Source: Armillaria gallica
Taxonomy: Eukaryota > Basidiomycota > Agaricomycetes > Agaricales > Physalacriaceae
DNA length: 64,000 nt
Reading direction: 5' to 3'
Assembly (NCBI GenBank): GCA_037576215.1
Contig: JBANDB010000019.1
Span: forward strand, 1,185,501-1,249,500
Within the stretch, counting starts at the first letter, position 1, and every line of letters begins with the position of its first letter. Made by a program: the position numbers and the translations under genes. Positions 1 through 12,740 of this stretch are shown here, one piece after another. The notes below the pieces were generated by a model. It was not told where the DNA came from. It did no database searches and worked only from the letters and a program-made list of their open reading frames with translations.

Positions 1-1272
1 TCATTTGTGGACTTGATGACAATCATTCCATCCAATGCTACCTCTCCTGAGGACATTGAACAAACTATAATCTATGTCAATGGTCAAATGACAGCAGAAC
101 TAATAGAGGAATTCTTTCACAATAACTGTCCAGATTTTCCTCCAGATTTTGTAGAGTTCTATCATCAGCATGTACATCAAGATGAGAAAGACCACATACA
201 CGAGCGCCTATCTAATGGAAAGCTTTGTATCATTATCGCAACAGATGCTCTTGGCATGGTACAGTATTTTATTGTGATGCTGGTGGAAAAGCTGTATTAA
301 TCATTTCAATCTTATCACAGGGTGTGCACTACTCTCTTGTAACACGCATGATCCTTTGGTGTGCACCTCGAACTATGTGCTCACTTGCCCAAAAGATTGG
401 TTGGTGCCAAGGCCTTGTCAGAGAGGCAATTGTGTATGAAACGGAGACCTTTTACAACAAGCATTATGTGCCTGATGATGACGCAGAATTGGAGGATAAT
501 TCAGATTCAGATGCTGATTAGTGTAGCAGTAATGAAGACAATCCACCAAGAGACATAGACATGGATGATGATCAAGAAGAAGATCATGCATGGTTGCTGG
601 ATGAGGCTACCAGCTGAGAAGAAGAGAGGACCTCTCAGTGGAAGCAAAAGCCACAGAAGACATTGTCACCTATGGCTGCTCGCAATCGCCAGTTTCTTCT
701 CTGGTTCATTGTTACTGAGAGGTGTCGACGTATAGTTTGGAATGAGTTCTTTGACAACAACACAAAACATCGGTTTTCTTTTGAGTCTGTCTTTGCTGGT
801 GCTGACTCCAACCTCAGGCTCACTGCTGCCTCCTGCAGAACTATCTGGATTGGCAATCTGATGCTGTGATAACTGCCATCCTGATGAGTTTCCAATTGAT
901 ACCATTGTCATAGAGGGTGAACGCTTGCTGAAGACTAGCCAGACTGTAATGATCATGGAAGAAGTCTATGACACAGTCTCTGAAGCTCTGCATAGTCTTC
1001 AGCAGGAAATATCCCAGACTGACTTTGCTGGTCAGGTTTTAATTACGGGAAGGTCAATTCTTCTGGACAATGTGATTCAAGTTTTAGTGCAATGGGCTCC
1101 ACTATTGGCATCAGTTGATTCAATCAGGGACTACACATATTGGGTTCATCAGGACAGGTACGGGGCAAGGGTACTCGATGTGATCCAGGAGATGCTTTCC
1201 ATGTTCCCTGTGATCACAGTTCAGGGAGCAAGGGAGAGGATGGAGCAAGAATGGAAGGAACATGCAGAATCC
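1..1272 (+). pseudogene. RecQ-like DNA helicase, C-terminal part, decayed and cut by the window edge
   Basis: This is the C-terminal half of a superfamily 2 helicase of the RecQ-like type common in mobile DNA of basidiomycetes. Residues encoded at 180-258 give the HERLSNGK...ATDALGM segment of helicase motif V. A 62-nt intron (259-320, GTACAG...CACAG) then joins ATDALGM to GVHY...WCAPRTMCSLAQKIG, the motif VI region, in frame. The reading continues past TAG (519-521) and TGA (613-615) to the TERCRRIVWNEFFDN zinc-domain segment near 700-760. CCDNC resumes at 862 in another frame, directly after TGA at 859-861. A RecQ-family C-terminal region runs to about 1,210. The stops fit CAG-to-TAG and CGA/TGG-to-TGA changes, so I call it a pseudogene. 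The missing N-terminus lies off the left edge. The family call is firm; activity is very unlikely. Confidence 0.8.
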
Positions 1273-1275
1273 TGA

Positions 1276-1760
1276 GCCACTGCAGCAGAGGTCTACAAGA
1301 AAATGTTTGCAATATTCCAGGGCTGCCATTATATGGTTACCAATGCAACCACAATGGATGACAATGGGCATGAATACAAACACTCACCTCCATTTCTAAA
1401 GCTTCCAAGAAAGACAGTGCAAACTGGAAGTCTTCTCAGAGCTTAGTTAATCATACTAACAAGCTCTCTCATTAGGCATGGCCTGAGTATTATGAACAGA
1501 TTGCCTGCCTGATATTGATATTGAACATTCATTCAAACACCAAGAAAAAGTCGTATTACAAGTTGCTGCAAGAGTATTATGATGACTGGCATCTCTTGTT
1601 TGAGAACGCTCAGATTTTTAATGAGCCTGGTTCAAATATTGTCAACTCTGTGAACTACTTGGAGGGCAAAGTAGAACATTACCTTCACACTATGGCTTGT
1701 GACTCTGACCTTCCCAGTGCCAAAGATCTACCACAACCTAGCATACTAGTTAATGAATAG
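1276..1760 (+). pseudogene. Bromodomain, in frame behind the RecQ-like helicase
   Basis: A bromodomain binds acetyl-lysine on histone tails. The reading frame from 862 continues through one TGA (1273-1275) into VYKKMFAIF and SPPFLKLPRKT. A 59-nt intron (1417-1475) with a TACTAAC-like branch site and ATTAG acceptor then joins to AWPEYYEQI, followed by SYYKLLQEYYDDW and LFENAQIFNEPGSNI. These match the ZA loop, the P-x-YY segment and the Asn-bearing N-E-P-GS segment of polybromo/SNF2-type bromodomains. The frame ends at TAG 1758-1760. It could be a real RecQ-bromodomain fusion with a decayed linker, or a separate gene whose start is lost. The bromodomain call is strong; the fusion is inferred. 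The donor GTGCAA is weak. Confidence 0.7.
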
Positions 1761-4700
1761 TTAGCTATCCATGATGTCATCTACTAAAGATTGTGCAGAG
1801 CTGAGAATACTATCTACCATGTCATGATTCTCGTTGTCATCAAGTTCCAAATCCTCCTGTGTGACCTCAGGTTCTTGATCTGCATCTAACACATTGGTAT
1901 CCTCTGGCTCATTCTCTTCATTGGACTGGTCGGGTGACTCTGCTCGCCTAATATTATGAGCTCGAGGTCATTCAGGCATAAACTTGGGATAGGCCTTGCA
2001 AGCATTGAAATACTGCACACCATGAGTGACAAGGTCACAAATGGGCATTACATCATTCTTAGCATCAGAACCCAGGCGGTTCTTCACGTATGATTGGATA
2101 CGCTCCTTCTTGAGGGCATGGGCAATCGCTGCAATCTCATCATTTATCGCAGGGCTGGTATGCTTGGTGCCGTATGCTGGAATCTGAAAGGTCTTATGCA
2201 CTGTACGCATCAGATCGCGTAATGTCCAGATGCACATGGTAACCATGGATAGCCATTTCCATGATTTATTGCTACCCTTGGTGTTGTAGATAATCTTTGC
2301 CCAGAAGTTCTAATGTTCCTGGAGAAGGTCGACTTCTTTAAATCCATCAACATGACCTGTGAGATTGACTAGCCAATTGTCCAGCATGACCTCACTGTAA
2401 GAATGGTTCATATGAATATTTCCCAGAAACAGCAGTTGAATTAATGGCCTACTGTAGAAGGGGATTGCAGGTTTTCAGATCATGCAACATCTCAAAAATT
2501 GCATCTGCATACTTAGGCATGACTGAGGCACCCTGCATCATTACCAGCCATATGTTCAAGACATTGACTGCACATCCAATATCCCCAAATTTGATTGCAT
2601 GTATGAATTCAACATACAGCAGTGCATCTCAATTGTAAAGGATGGTGTTCTCAAATGTGATGTCATGAGTGTCATCATCCATATCCCAGAGCTCTTCAAC
2701 TTTGAATGATGAGAACAGATGGCTCTGAACCTGCACAGCAAGACAGTGAACATCATCTATTGTGGCTGCCATGGCCCAGGCAGTCAAATCTGAATGGCCG
2801 CAGTGAAGTTGAAAGGCATCTTGAATATGGGCAGGAAGAGATATATGTATTAGTTCATGTGCTGGTCGCCATGGTGTTGCCTTCTTTCCTTTCCATCTGG
2901 CAGTCATCGGCTTCTGGCCCAACAGTTTTGAATGCTCCCACCATAAACCACCTGGCCACATTGAATTGGGCTTGCCCCAATGCTCATTGGTGACCAGCCA
3001 TCCACCTGCCATCTTGGCATGGAAAAGGCCCCATAGGCATTTGGATGCCCTCCATCCCACAATTGGAGTGGAGCTATTACGTCAGGCAGACTCAACCTTT
3101 GTGGCCATTTCAGTACATGGTCAATAGAATATATATAGGTCACCTACGTTGTCCTTTAATGAATCCATGAGGAGATCACCATGGTCTGGCATGAGTCCAT
3201 GCTTCTCAAGTGCTTCATCTGTCAGCTCAAGATGGTCATAAAGGGTATCATGGACATCAATAGTGCCATCAATAGATGATTCATCCTTGTGCATTGCAGG
3301 GAGCGCATACTGCTCTGTTTTATGAGGGGGTATGACTCGAACCTCGGGGCACTCTTCTAGATCTGAGCGCAAATGGTGTACACTGGGAATATGCTCTAAT
3401 GCAAGCCGCTTGATCTGCCACAGACAACTCCATGTGAGCTGGTGAGCCATCTCTACATCAGGCAAGACGTCCTCTGAGCTCCAGTCAAATACAGGACGTG
3501 TAGTTGTCCGTTGAGGCTTCATGGAAAGAGGGAGATATCCATGAGGCAGGCATTCACGTGCTGATGATCCTCTGTAAAGAACCACCAGTGTAGCAGTGGT
3601 CCCATTGTCAAAATGATTCTTGGAATCCAGACACTGTTGACCAACAGTAAATGGGATATTCAGATTGTCCCAAATAAGTGCACACATCCACTCCTTCACA
3701 ATCTGCATATATTGTTTCGTCTTCACAGCTGACATAAGCTTCAGATGACTGAGAATGGATGGATATGAGAGCGATAGACCAGCATGAGCCATGACAGCTA
3801 TCTCTTGCTTCGATGCACCAGATGTGAGGAGAAAAAGACCAATGGTCACTTGAAAGTTGTTCACCTTCTGCGACTGTAACATGCTGATCATAGCCAAGAT
3901 GCAAGTCAGGACCTGTGAATTCATGAAGATGACTCATTTTTAACAAAGAGGAAATAGCAACTCATGAGGGATTTGTTTTGGTTGCCAGAAGCCAAGGTCT
4001 CGCCTGTGCTCACAGCACCCAGAAGACTCCAGAGTTTGGGGGTGACATGCTGCAGATCATTGGTGAGCTGATCCATGGAGAACAAACTCAATAGATCTGC
4101 AGCAGTCATCGCCGAACCTCATGTTAATAAAGATTGTATAGCCTTGCCTTCATGTGAAAGCATGCTGGCAATCTCCTCGCTCAGGATATCTTCATGCTGC
4201 TCAGGGACACATGTCCACATCCAACGGGTGAGCTTCTTGCCATGGTCACAGATGTAGTGCGTAAGGTTTGCTGAGAATTGCTTGTCTGCTGCCTCATCAC
4301 ACTTCATCATGGTGTTGAAGAAGTGACCAAGATTTCGGTAGCCCGAACCCCCCTGGTCCTTCGGACTGCATGCCAGTTGAATGATGCACCTGAACTCCAA
4401 GATGTCTGCTTCATCTTGCTGTCATGCTCTTGCTTGTCAGGATTCCACTGCCAAGTGCTTCCTCTCTTTGTCTAATGCCTGCTTGGCCGTGCGTTCTCTA
4501 TCCTTGGTAGCCTTAACACCATGACATTTCTCAAAAATGGAGCTCATTGACCTGCTTGCAGTTAAAACTGAATGTGACCGTACAGGTGTCGAAGTCCCAA
4601 GAGATGTGCATGAAGAATTGATCTCCGTCGAAAGATTGGAGAGGATGGGACTAGCGCATGGCATAGGAGAGTCTATGAAGGGATTTTTGTTGACTAGGGT

Positions 4701-5072
4701 TGGTGTTTGCAGGTGCAGAGTAGGTGTTGACATGTCATGGACGGATTGAGGAGAAGGACTGAAGGATGGATTGAAATCCACAATTGTCATGTCATAAGGC
4801 ACAGCGCTGGGGACAAACATGCTCAGAGAATGCCCTGATGATGGAATAAAATAGCTCGTATGCAAACGAATCAGTGTCACTAGCACTGGGGATGGCGAAA
4901 AGGCAGTATGTGGCAGAGAGCTTGACCCTTGGACAGGAGATGAGCCAAAAGTATATGTCGGCGGTGGCTGGAACACCTTGTGATGCATCTGACGAGTCGT
5001 TTGCACTGGTATTGATGGATTTGAGGCCTTGAAATCCACCTCTTCGTCCCTTGGGTGCTTGGGCTTGAACAT
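1761..5072 (-). pseudogene. DUF6589-family protein gene, decayed
   Basis: Large fungal protein of unknown function, family DUF6589, frequent near transposons in mushrooms. Reading down the minus strand: a Ser/Pro-rich N-terminus from 5072, a coiled KATKDRERTAKQALDKER segment (about 4,470), SMDQLTNDLQHVTPKLWSLL (about 4,070), then the diagnostic IWDNLNIPFTVGQQ and DSKNHFDNGTTATL (about 3,600-3,690). FHAKMAGGWLVTNEHWGK and GLWWEHSKLL follow near 2,930-3,020, then YVEFIHAIKFGDIG (about 2,590) and RDLMRTVHKTFQIPAYGTKH (about 2,200). An acidic tail ends at TAA 1761-1763. In-frame TGA codons sit at about 2,629 (after ILYN, where the family usually has Arg) and 1,968; both fit CGA/TGG-to-TGA. Exon limits were not fully resolved. 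Its stop abuts that of the bromodomain gene, tail to tail. Confidence 0.75.
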
Positions 5073-5188
5073 CTTGCAATATGGACATAAAATTGAATAA
5101 ATAGGGAATTAAAAGAGCTAGAAGAAAGATAAGGAAAATTGGACAACGGTGAGCATGTTGTATTTATCATACCCATATTTCTATGTCA

Positions 5189-6285
5189 TTAAATCATGAA
5201 TACAAGAGATGAAGTAGAGGAGGAGGAACGAGAATCGCATTGAAGTCCAAAAGGGCATGGGAAATATTTTGACTCTATTAGGCAGCGGGATTCTGTACCA
5301 GTCCCTTTGGTCAGACTTTGATCGACTATCATCGAGTCACAAAGGGACTGGTTCAAGTCTAAGAAACAAGTAGGTGAGAATAGATACATACTTCTCCCTT
5401 GATAAATGCGGCCATGGACTTGGGCTTTCTGTTTGCATCTAAAGGCCATTTCCCATGGAAATTCTGGAGATTGATGTGATAGGCACATGTACTGTGACTG
5501 AGAACATCAAACATTGGAGGAACAGAGTTGATATCAATGATTTCATCAACAGCCAATGGCTTCTCCCTCGTTATCAGTATCTTCTGGCCCTGTAGGGCTG
5601 TATTGCTCTGGGACCCAAAGTTACCGTTCATGGGTTTTTTGACAATATGTGCTTTCTTATGTGTTCATTGACTGCATGCTTTACTGGGGGCATCTGCTGG
5701 CTCATTGTCATCAGAGATCTCAATGACTTCACGAGAGTCAAGGCATGTAGCAAGTGGGCTTGAAACGGGACCAGACAAACTTGGAGATGCCCCAGTCTGT
5801 GTGGGAGAAGATAACAGATCAAAGGTTCTTTTTCTCTTCACAGTGAAGGTATTGGGTGTGATTAGAGGTGGAGACCAGTCCAAGTCTGCTTGAACAGGCT
5901 CTGCTTTAATAGGACTAGAGCTTGAAAGACATATTAGGATAAAATGCTATGTGGTGAGGAGAAATGTATACCTAGGAGGCTGCGAGAGTTTCTGGACAGC
6001 CTGGTGTTGTGCAAAATGACCATACCAGGTTGCTAGATCTTGAAGAGATGCCCAGTTTATGGCATTATCGACACTGTAGATATCTGGGAGAAGTGCTACC
6101 AGTGCTGGATCCAGAGCCTGTAAAGAACACGAGAAATTAATGAGGAGCACTGAAAAATCATGGATGTTCTCTCTTACAAACTGACAGTACTCCTCCAGGG
6201 CATGATGCGGAATGATATGAAGAAGAGACCGCAGTTGTTCAGTGCTGAATGGCACCTTGCCGGTTGTACTAGCAGTCACAGACAT
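5189..6285 (-). CDS. Unassigned nuclear-like protein gene, several exons, probably decayed
   Basis: Not assigned to a named family. The start at 6285 gives MSVTASTTGKVPFSTEQLRS. A likely 60-nt intron (GTAAGAG...TTTACAG, about 6,120-6,179) leads to ALDPALVALLPDIYSVD and DLATWYGHF. After another intron come SSPIKAEPVQADLDWSPP, a basic KRKRTFDLL patch and an acidic EVIEISDDNEPADAP segment that resembles SUMO-interaction motifs. PLAVDEIIDINSVPP and HGKWPLDANRKPKSMAAFIK follow around 5,400-5,560, and a last block ends near 5,189. There is one in-frame TGA after ACSQ (about 5,665). It lies directly upstream of the DUF6589 gene on the same strand, so it could be a 5' part of that locus. Function unknown. 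Confidence 0.45.
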
Positions 6286-8916
6286 GATGGATTGAAGGGA
6301 AAGAAAGAGAAAAAAGTGATATTCAAATGTTCTATTGGGGGTGGCATATTAAACAATGGGAAAATGTGGTCTAGGAAACAAGTAGCAGGGTGGCACTATT
6401 GGACGGTGGTGCTGAACAAGGGTGGGAGGTGGGAAAGTCGCTGGAGGCTCTCAATCAGATTGACCATGGTCAAATCAGATTACCGATCTGAGTCGAATTT
6501 CCTACTCAAACTCCGACTCCAATCTTACTACTATCGTATATACTCTTAAACCACCACCATGACTTGAGTTTTGGTTTCTGTCCATTTTCTGTCCAGATGA
6601 CATTCTTGACTTAATGTCTCACCTGGTCTCAAATTAGGCGATGGTGCCAGCTCAATGACCTCATCATTACTCACCGTTTCTGTTGTGTGCATGTGAGAAT
6701 GCACATATATTATTGTTTCTACCTACATTACATTACTGATCCTTTCAAAGTGCCCTGTAAAGTGTCTCTAATTCACGAGACGTACGCAACCGTGCGATCA
6801 AAACAGTATGAGCCTTTGCAGCCATGGCACATGGCTTGCCATGTCAGGGCTGTGGACCCAGCTGTTCCTGATTGGGACCTGGTGCCAGTACACACACCAC
6901 ACACCACATATCTGCTTTACAATCCACAATCCATTGCAGATCTTTGAACTCGCCCCATTCCCAATATATTTAACAGCTGGTGCTTTTTGTGACTTGCCAA
7001 CCTTCTACAAGCAGGATGGATGCTATGCTTCTAGTAATATTACTCACTTGGGCAGCATGCTGTTTCCAACCTGCTACAATTCAAAAAATTTCTCGCACTA
7101 TAAATGATTACACACCTGTTGATTCACCATTGAATTATTTCATTTTGGTAAGCCAAATTTGCTTTGTCAATTGCTCCTCATGCTAACCTTCCTTCAACAG
7201 CCTGAAATTACTTTGAAACTTCCTGCATGGATTTTCCTTCCATTTCCTCACTACATCTCAGGAGTATAAATTCACAGCCGCTGCCCAGCTCTGGTCAGTT
7301 AGAGGTTCTGCTGCGGCTCTTCCTTTTGCCATCACTGAATTCTGCTCTTATCTCCTGGAACATGGCACTCATATTATTTGAGATGAGCGCCATGCCCATA
7401 GAACCAAGACATTCTCTTAATCACTGACATGTTTTGTCCAATTCAGGATATTCTGGAATTCTCAATCTGAAGTACTTAGTATGTCAAATTGAAGACGTAT
7501 ACGGATTGGTCATGGGCTACCATATTCTCACTTTTTGTAATGAATGAGTGTGTTATCCCATTCCATTTGTTCTTGCATTGACATTGTCAAGATTGACACC
7601 GGCCTTTTGATGACTTAGTGTCTTAAGGTAGCAAATTTGATAGACCCTCATAGATGATGGCCGAAATTCCTTTGCCCGAGTTATCTCACTCTGGATACAC
7701 AATCGAAGGATTGAAGGAAGACATCATGCATGTACCTAACCATGCGAACATGTGGGAGGCCTCCATTCTGGTGCTGCTGTTGGATCCCTTCTTTTGTGTA
7801 CTGCATTGCTGCATACAGCTGTAGCCAGAGACTATTCAATTTAATGGGTGCCTTTTTTGAGGTGTGTCTTCTATAAGCATCCGATCTTTTTATTTAGTCT
7901 TCTGATCTCACATGGTCCTTGTATAGATCACGGCAACCTTGGCTTCGCTCTTCACAGCTGCCGGCTTCAATATGTCAGTGTGGATAGCCATATTTTAAGC
8001 ATGTTCATCAGGATGTCATATTGTTGTTATGGAATTTGATGTAAGTCGAGTGCTTAACTTGAAAGTGTATCTTCCTGACTTATGATTCTGAAAGCTACAG
8101 GAAGTTTTTTAATGACAGAGGCTATTCAGATAACAGGCTAAGGTCCAAGAATGCTCGGGTGCTTAATGAAGGGCGCAGCATGTTGCCAGTCAACATCCTC
8201 CATGTCTATCTGTGAGGCATTGCAGTGTCCATTCTTCCACAATGGTGCCGTAACTTGCTATGTCCCATTTTCAGACAACGGTAATCATAAGTGTTTTATG
8301 CTTGATGTATGGTTCATTTCTGATGCTGCTGTAGTGCTGTTGGATCTGTGATGTAGTGCTGTCAAGAGTCATTGTGACGATCCCTCTCTGTGCGCATCTA
8401 CTACAGATGGTACAAGATTTTTAAGGTGTGAATAGCTCAAAAATCTTATGGTTCCTGATATCACCAGGATCCATGAAATTGACTACAATACACAAGTGAG
8501 CACAATTCCTAGGATCGACTGTCACTGCACACTGTGGAATGGTCTCCTTTTCTGACTTTTACTATTCGATTTTGCTTTGTACGGAAGCTGGCAACGTCAG
8601 TGAGTTGCTATGCACCACCTCAAAACAGCTTATTTATAAACCCTAATATAGCTTTGTATGTACCACAGCATGTCCATGCCAGTCAAGGCACATGTTCTCA
8701 ACAACATCTAGGCAACGAGCTTCCTTGCATATGATGACCCCACTGCAAATCACACCTGAATCTTCTCATTGTCTGGTCTGGGTGGTGCAGTGCTGTTGAC
8801 ACCGCTATTGACAGTGCTTTGAAATATTGCCAAAAGGGCATATCTGGACTGACATCCTCGATTATGAGAAGCGGTGGGTATAAGGTCAAAGAAGTCTTTC
8901 AACAGAGAGCCCCATA
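6286..8916. other. Intergenic stretch with gene fragments too decayed to assign
   Basis: No gene can be supported. Short open stretches on the plus strand look like remnants: a signal-peptide-like LLVILLTWAACCF near 7,025, an AAQLWSVRGSAAALPFAI block near 7,275-7,320, and hydrophobic stretches around 7,750-8,040 that suggest a former membrane protein. Each is broken by stops within 30-60 codons. I found no convincing splice chain, repeat or RNA gene. Confidence 0.4.
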
Positions 8917-9762
8917 ATGGCTCATCACATTTCATTAAAGACGACCATGAAAATGGTCCACTTTGCTGACTTGCCCAATGACAGGTACACATATGGTCCT
9001 GACAATATGTGTTCACAAACTGTCACATATTCATCCCAAAGGCTAGTTCAATGGCTGTCTCCTAGCCAGCATCAGCATTCATATGTGTATCATCAATCTT
9101 GGTTGCTGAAAGATATCTACTCTCCCAAGTATAACAATTCTTCACTGCCATCCTCATCAACTTTCTGTTCTGCCAAGTGTTCCAAATATTCTCCTCCAAC
9201 TACCCATACTATCCTCCCTTTGCCCTCGTCATCCTCTTGGCCAGTTTCTACTCAACCACCTCCAATACCCAATGGACTACAACAACCAATCACCCTCCCT
9301 CCTGTTGAGGAGAACTTTCCAGATACATCAACTACTGTTGACATCCACAATTCTCTCCATCCACCACACCTCAGCATCAATTTGTCTGAGGACATCTCAC
9401 CGTACATCTTGACACTCCAAGACAAACCAAATATGTCTCCTCAGGACCTTCCCAAGAACATGATCCTTGTATCAAGCTACCTCCCATGGCAGATCCACAT
9501 ATCACCAAGTTCAGTTAGGGACGTGGGTGTTGCCCTCTATACAGCGTTGCATACGAGGGTCACCAATGAGGAGATGAAGGCAGTTGAGGGTAAAGATGTG
9601 ATGAACACTTTTGCAAAATAGATAGAAAGGGTGGGAGAAGAGGAGAGAAGGAAGAGCATAAGGAGGGTCAACTTTTTGCTAGGATATACGAGGTTCATTG
9701 GGATAGAGCCTAGTACAGATGAGCCAGGAGTCTGGAAGATTTGTTTGATGCCACTATCATAG
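8917..9762 (+). pseudogene. DUF6699-family protein gene, one in-frame stop
   Basis: Fungal protein with a C-terminal DUF6699 domain of unknown function. The N-terminal half (8,917-9,380) is rich in Ser, Pro and Thr and looks disordered. The domain starts near SINLSEDISPYILTL and shows SYLPWQIHISPSSV, the Pro-Trp segment typical of the family, then DVGVALYTALHTRVTNEEM. A TAG at 9619-9621 interrupts AFAK|IERV; a CAG-to-TAG change would explain it. The same frame then reads IRRVNFLLGYTRFIGI and GVWKICL, the conserved end of the domain, and stops at 9760-9762. Apart from that stop the frame is open throughout, so decay is slight. No intron is needed. Confidence 0.7.
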
Positions 9763-11885
9763 CGCTTTCAAAAGTTGCTTGTCTTTCCATCATCAGAAGG
9801 TCATATTTAAGAGTGCTATGGAAGTCATGCATTTAAATAGAGACATGAAATGACTATGGCAGATTGGATGCTTTCAGATGCATATACGAGTTCACAAGTA
9901 AAAATTGACTGGTATTCCCACTGGACAAACATTATCAATGGATCCTGCTGCAGCACAGGGCATGTCTTCAAATGAAGGGGGCATGATACACACCCATCAA
10001 GCAGCAGGTGTTGAGAGAGACCTCAATGGCAGTATCAGTCAAGAATTGTGTTTCAGATTCGACACCATCTGGCATGAGAGATTTTGGTGAGGATGACATT
10101 GAAATCCCATTCATTCACATCTGGTCCAGTAGTATTGAGGTTGTAGCAACCTGGATATGTTCTGGAGCATTATCTGACCATGGACATCCAGCATGAGGAA
10201 AAGTAGGTAATGAGTACATTGCCGTACTCGATACAGGGGTCACTGATAAGACTACTGAGCATCTTCATAAGATTGTAGCATACTGGGAACCAGGAGCACA
10301 GTTGCAGCAGACAATCTCCCCTAAATGACCAAGTACTAATTGAAGGTGTTCTTCAAGCATGGCAGACAGGTCAATGTCAACAACCATGGACACTATGTTT
10401 AGTCTAAAAGGCTGCCGATCAGTACATGCACCGACAATATTGAACAAAACCCACCGCTTAGGCCAATTCCGAGTTAGACAAAAGGGGGAAAATGAGCTGG
10501 GACAATGCAAGAAATGGGGAAGTACCCTGGAAGGAAAGTATCTAGCTTTAAGGAGACCTGTACCATAGCCTTTAGTCAAAGCGACAGTATTTGGGATAAC
10601 AATATCACATATGATCTTTAAATATTTGTAAAACAGTGCACAAAAGAAGACAAATGATGAGATGCGATTCAAGAGGCATAGAATTTCTTGGAAAGACGGA
10701 AGCATTGCAGTCTAAGTTAAGCTCATCATTTGCCCATCCTTTCATGTCCATGATTTCATTCACAGTGAATTTTCAGAGTGGGTAGCAATACCAGTCCATT
10801 GTTTGCAACTACCGAGTCAATGGGTTGCTCTTCCTGATCAGTTATTAGAAGGTAGGTGTGATTCAAAGGAGAAGAATAATACGACACAGTTCTATCGAAA
10901 GCATTGACTGCACTTCGTATCCTAAATGTGCCCTGGTATTGTTCTGTTCTTCCATCATGTGTAACTCCAAGAGACTGACTACATGAGGATTATTAAACTA
11001 TTCCAGACAGGTTGTGAATGTACATACTCTTTCACTGAATACTGACCATGAAGATATTCTCCTTCTATTACTTTCTACGGCTCCCATCCTTGTGTCATAG
11101 AGATCTCTCATTATCCTTTAATTATTCAATGGGGAGGAGCCCATGATACCCTGAATTGGTCTTCATACATTCAAAAATGCTGGCTATATCGGCTTGAACA
11201 AAGTTTTTTGGAGCCCAAACTGCCTGCATGCAACTGCCAGCTGGGGAGGATCTATGCTGTAGCAAAAGATGACAACCTGACTATATGCTCTTCAAAATCC
11301 AGATAAAGATTTCTGAGGGATGAAGAGATCATATATTCGCTGCCGTCCATGAAATAGTGTTCTTTGGTCATGCTGATATCATTGCTATATGCATGCAAAA
11401 CCAGGATTGAAAAAATTCCCTGTCAAATATCATGGCACCAACAGACTGGACATCCTCTTCAACAGGCAAAGCTGCTAAAATCCTTTGTAAACTTGATTGG
11501 GAATTAGTATCTTGAGGGAGTTCAGTGCTTAGGACAGCATATCCATCAAATGGAATCCATTCCTTCTCAATAATTGAGGATGAAGTGGTGGGCCATCGCC
11601 AAGCATGGCATATCCGAGTCCTGTGTGGGGGAACACTCAATAAATGAGGTCCACTGTTGCTGTGCATGCTTAAAAAATTCAAATTGATTTTTTATGGTTT
11701 TTATATTCACATATACTATGCTGAGATGAGCATATACCAGTACATGGACGGTATATCAACACAATGTTAACTACCCACCCTGAAATAGCTGAGATATCTT
11801 AACCCTCATCCTTCATTTCTGATGGTCATTTGATCCGCTAACCAAATGAGAGAACCTCATTAGAAAGGTAATCAGTTCTGCATCT
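9763..11885. other. Intergenic stretch, no assignable gene
   Basis: Open stretches exist, the longest being 146 codons on the minus strand (10,265-10,705) and 104 codons on the minus strand (11,368-11,682). Neither shows a family motif I recognise, and their amino-acid make-up looks like chance reading in AT-rich decayed DNA. I see no repeat, RNA gene or regulatory site. Confidence 0.35.
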
Positions 11886-12740
11886 TCTAAATTATGCCAG
11901 TCAGTCAAGAGCAGAAAAACAACCCACAGAACTGCATTGTCCTCACACCTATGCTATGCATGATAGCGTCAAAGGTGCACGTATTGCCGTGGCACCTCCT
12001 GATCATGAAGATTATGCACAATGAACACATGTCAGGAATCCTCCTTGTCTCCAAAATGACATTTGTTTTACCTGAGGCTGGGGCAATAGACTAAGCTCCT
12101 GATATCTGGGGTGACAAGCAGTTGGAAAGATGGAAACAGGCACATGTCCCCATTCCACCTCCTCTATTGCCATCATCTAATTTTCACCAGATCACGATGC
12201 TGAACACAAAAGGATATGCTTCATATATTACCAACTCTGGGCACTAGAATGAGCAGGGATTCCTAACATCCTGAACAGGGAAGACTTTTCATATGCTGCT
12301 GTGTCAGATGTCTCGTCGACCGGTTGTTCTCATGCACTACGATCTCTCACAGTGGACGAGATCAAGAAGTACTCTGGGATATATGTGCAGCACATGGACA
12401 CCTCTTGGATCAGTTTACTTGTGATGAGGCAAATAACTGGACAAGTGAATATGGAGGGAGTATCAAGGATAAGATAAGGTTGCTGTTGGAGGCCATCGAT
12501 GCAGTGGCAAAGGCTTTGGGTGCAGAGAGGATGGCATACATATTAAGTCTGTGGAAAGGCTTCCAAGGTACATTGTTGATCTCATTCGCAAAAAGCTGAA
12601 TAGTTGTCTGAAGACATAAACATGAAGGAGCCAAAGCCAAGATTTGTGCACTTTGTCTTGAAGGTAAAGTCCCAGCAGCCCAACTTTTCTACTCCACATC
12701 ACCGAGCCTTGCATTTGTGGCTATTTTGATCGCAAGACAG
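11886..12740 (+). pseudogene. Old Yellow Enzyme (FMN-dependent NADPH oxidoreductase) remnant
   Basis: Old Yellow Enzymes are FMN-binding TIM-barrel ene-reductases. The fragment near 11,930-12,110 reads IVLTPM, then SGILLVSKMTFVLPEAGAID, APDIWGDKQLERWKQ. This matches the N-terminal barrel strand, the GTLLISEGTFI-type segment and the PGIW...Q...WK helix of the family. After a gap and frame changes, 12,385-12,580 reads GHLLDQFTCDEANNW, SEYGGSIKDKIRLLLEAIDAV, LGAERMA and LWKGFQGT. That corresponds to the G-YLLDQF...R-DEYGGS...R substrate-site region and the following helix. The two Arg residues expected in N-x-R-TDEYGGS and SIENR are changed (Trp and Lys). An in-frame TAG near 12,092 and several frameshifts make this a pseudogene. 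Confidence 0.75.

Noticed and set aside
10265..10705. A 146-codon membrane-like protein on the minus strand
   Set aside because: No motif, no splice support, and it lies among decayed DNA; likely a chance open frame.
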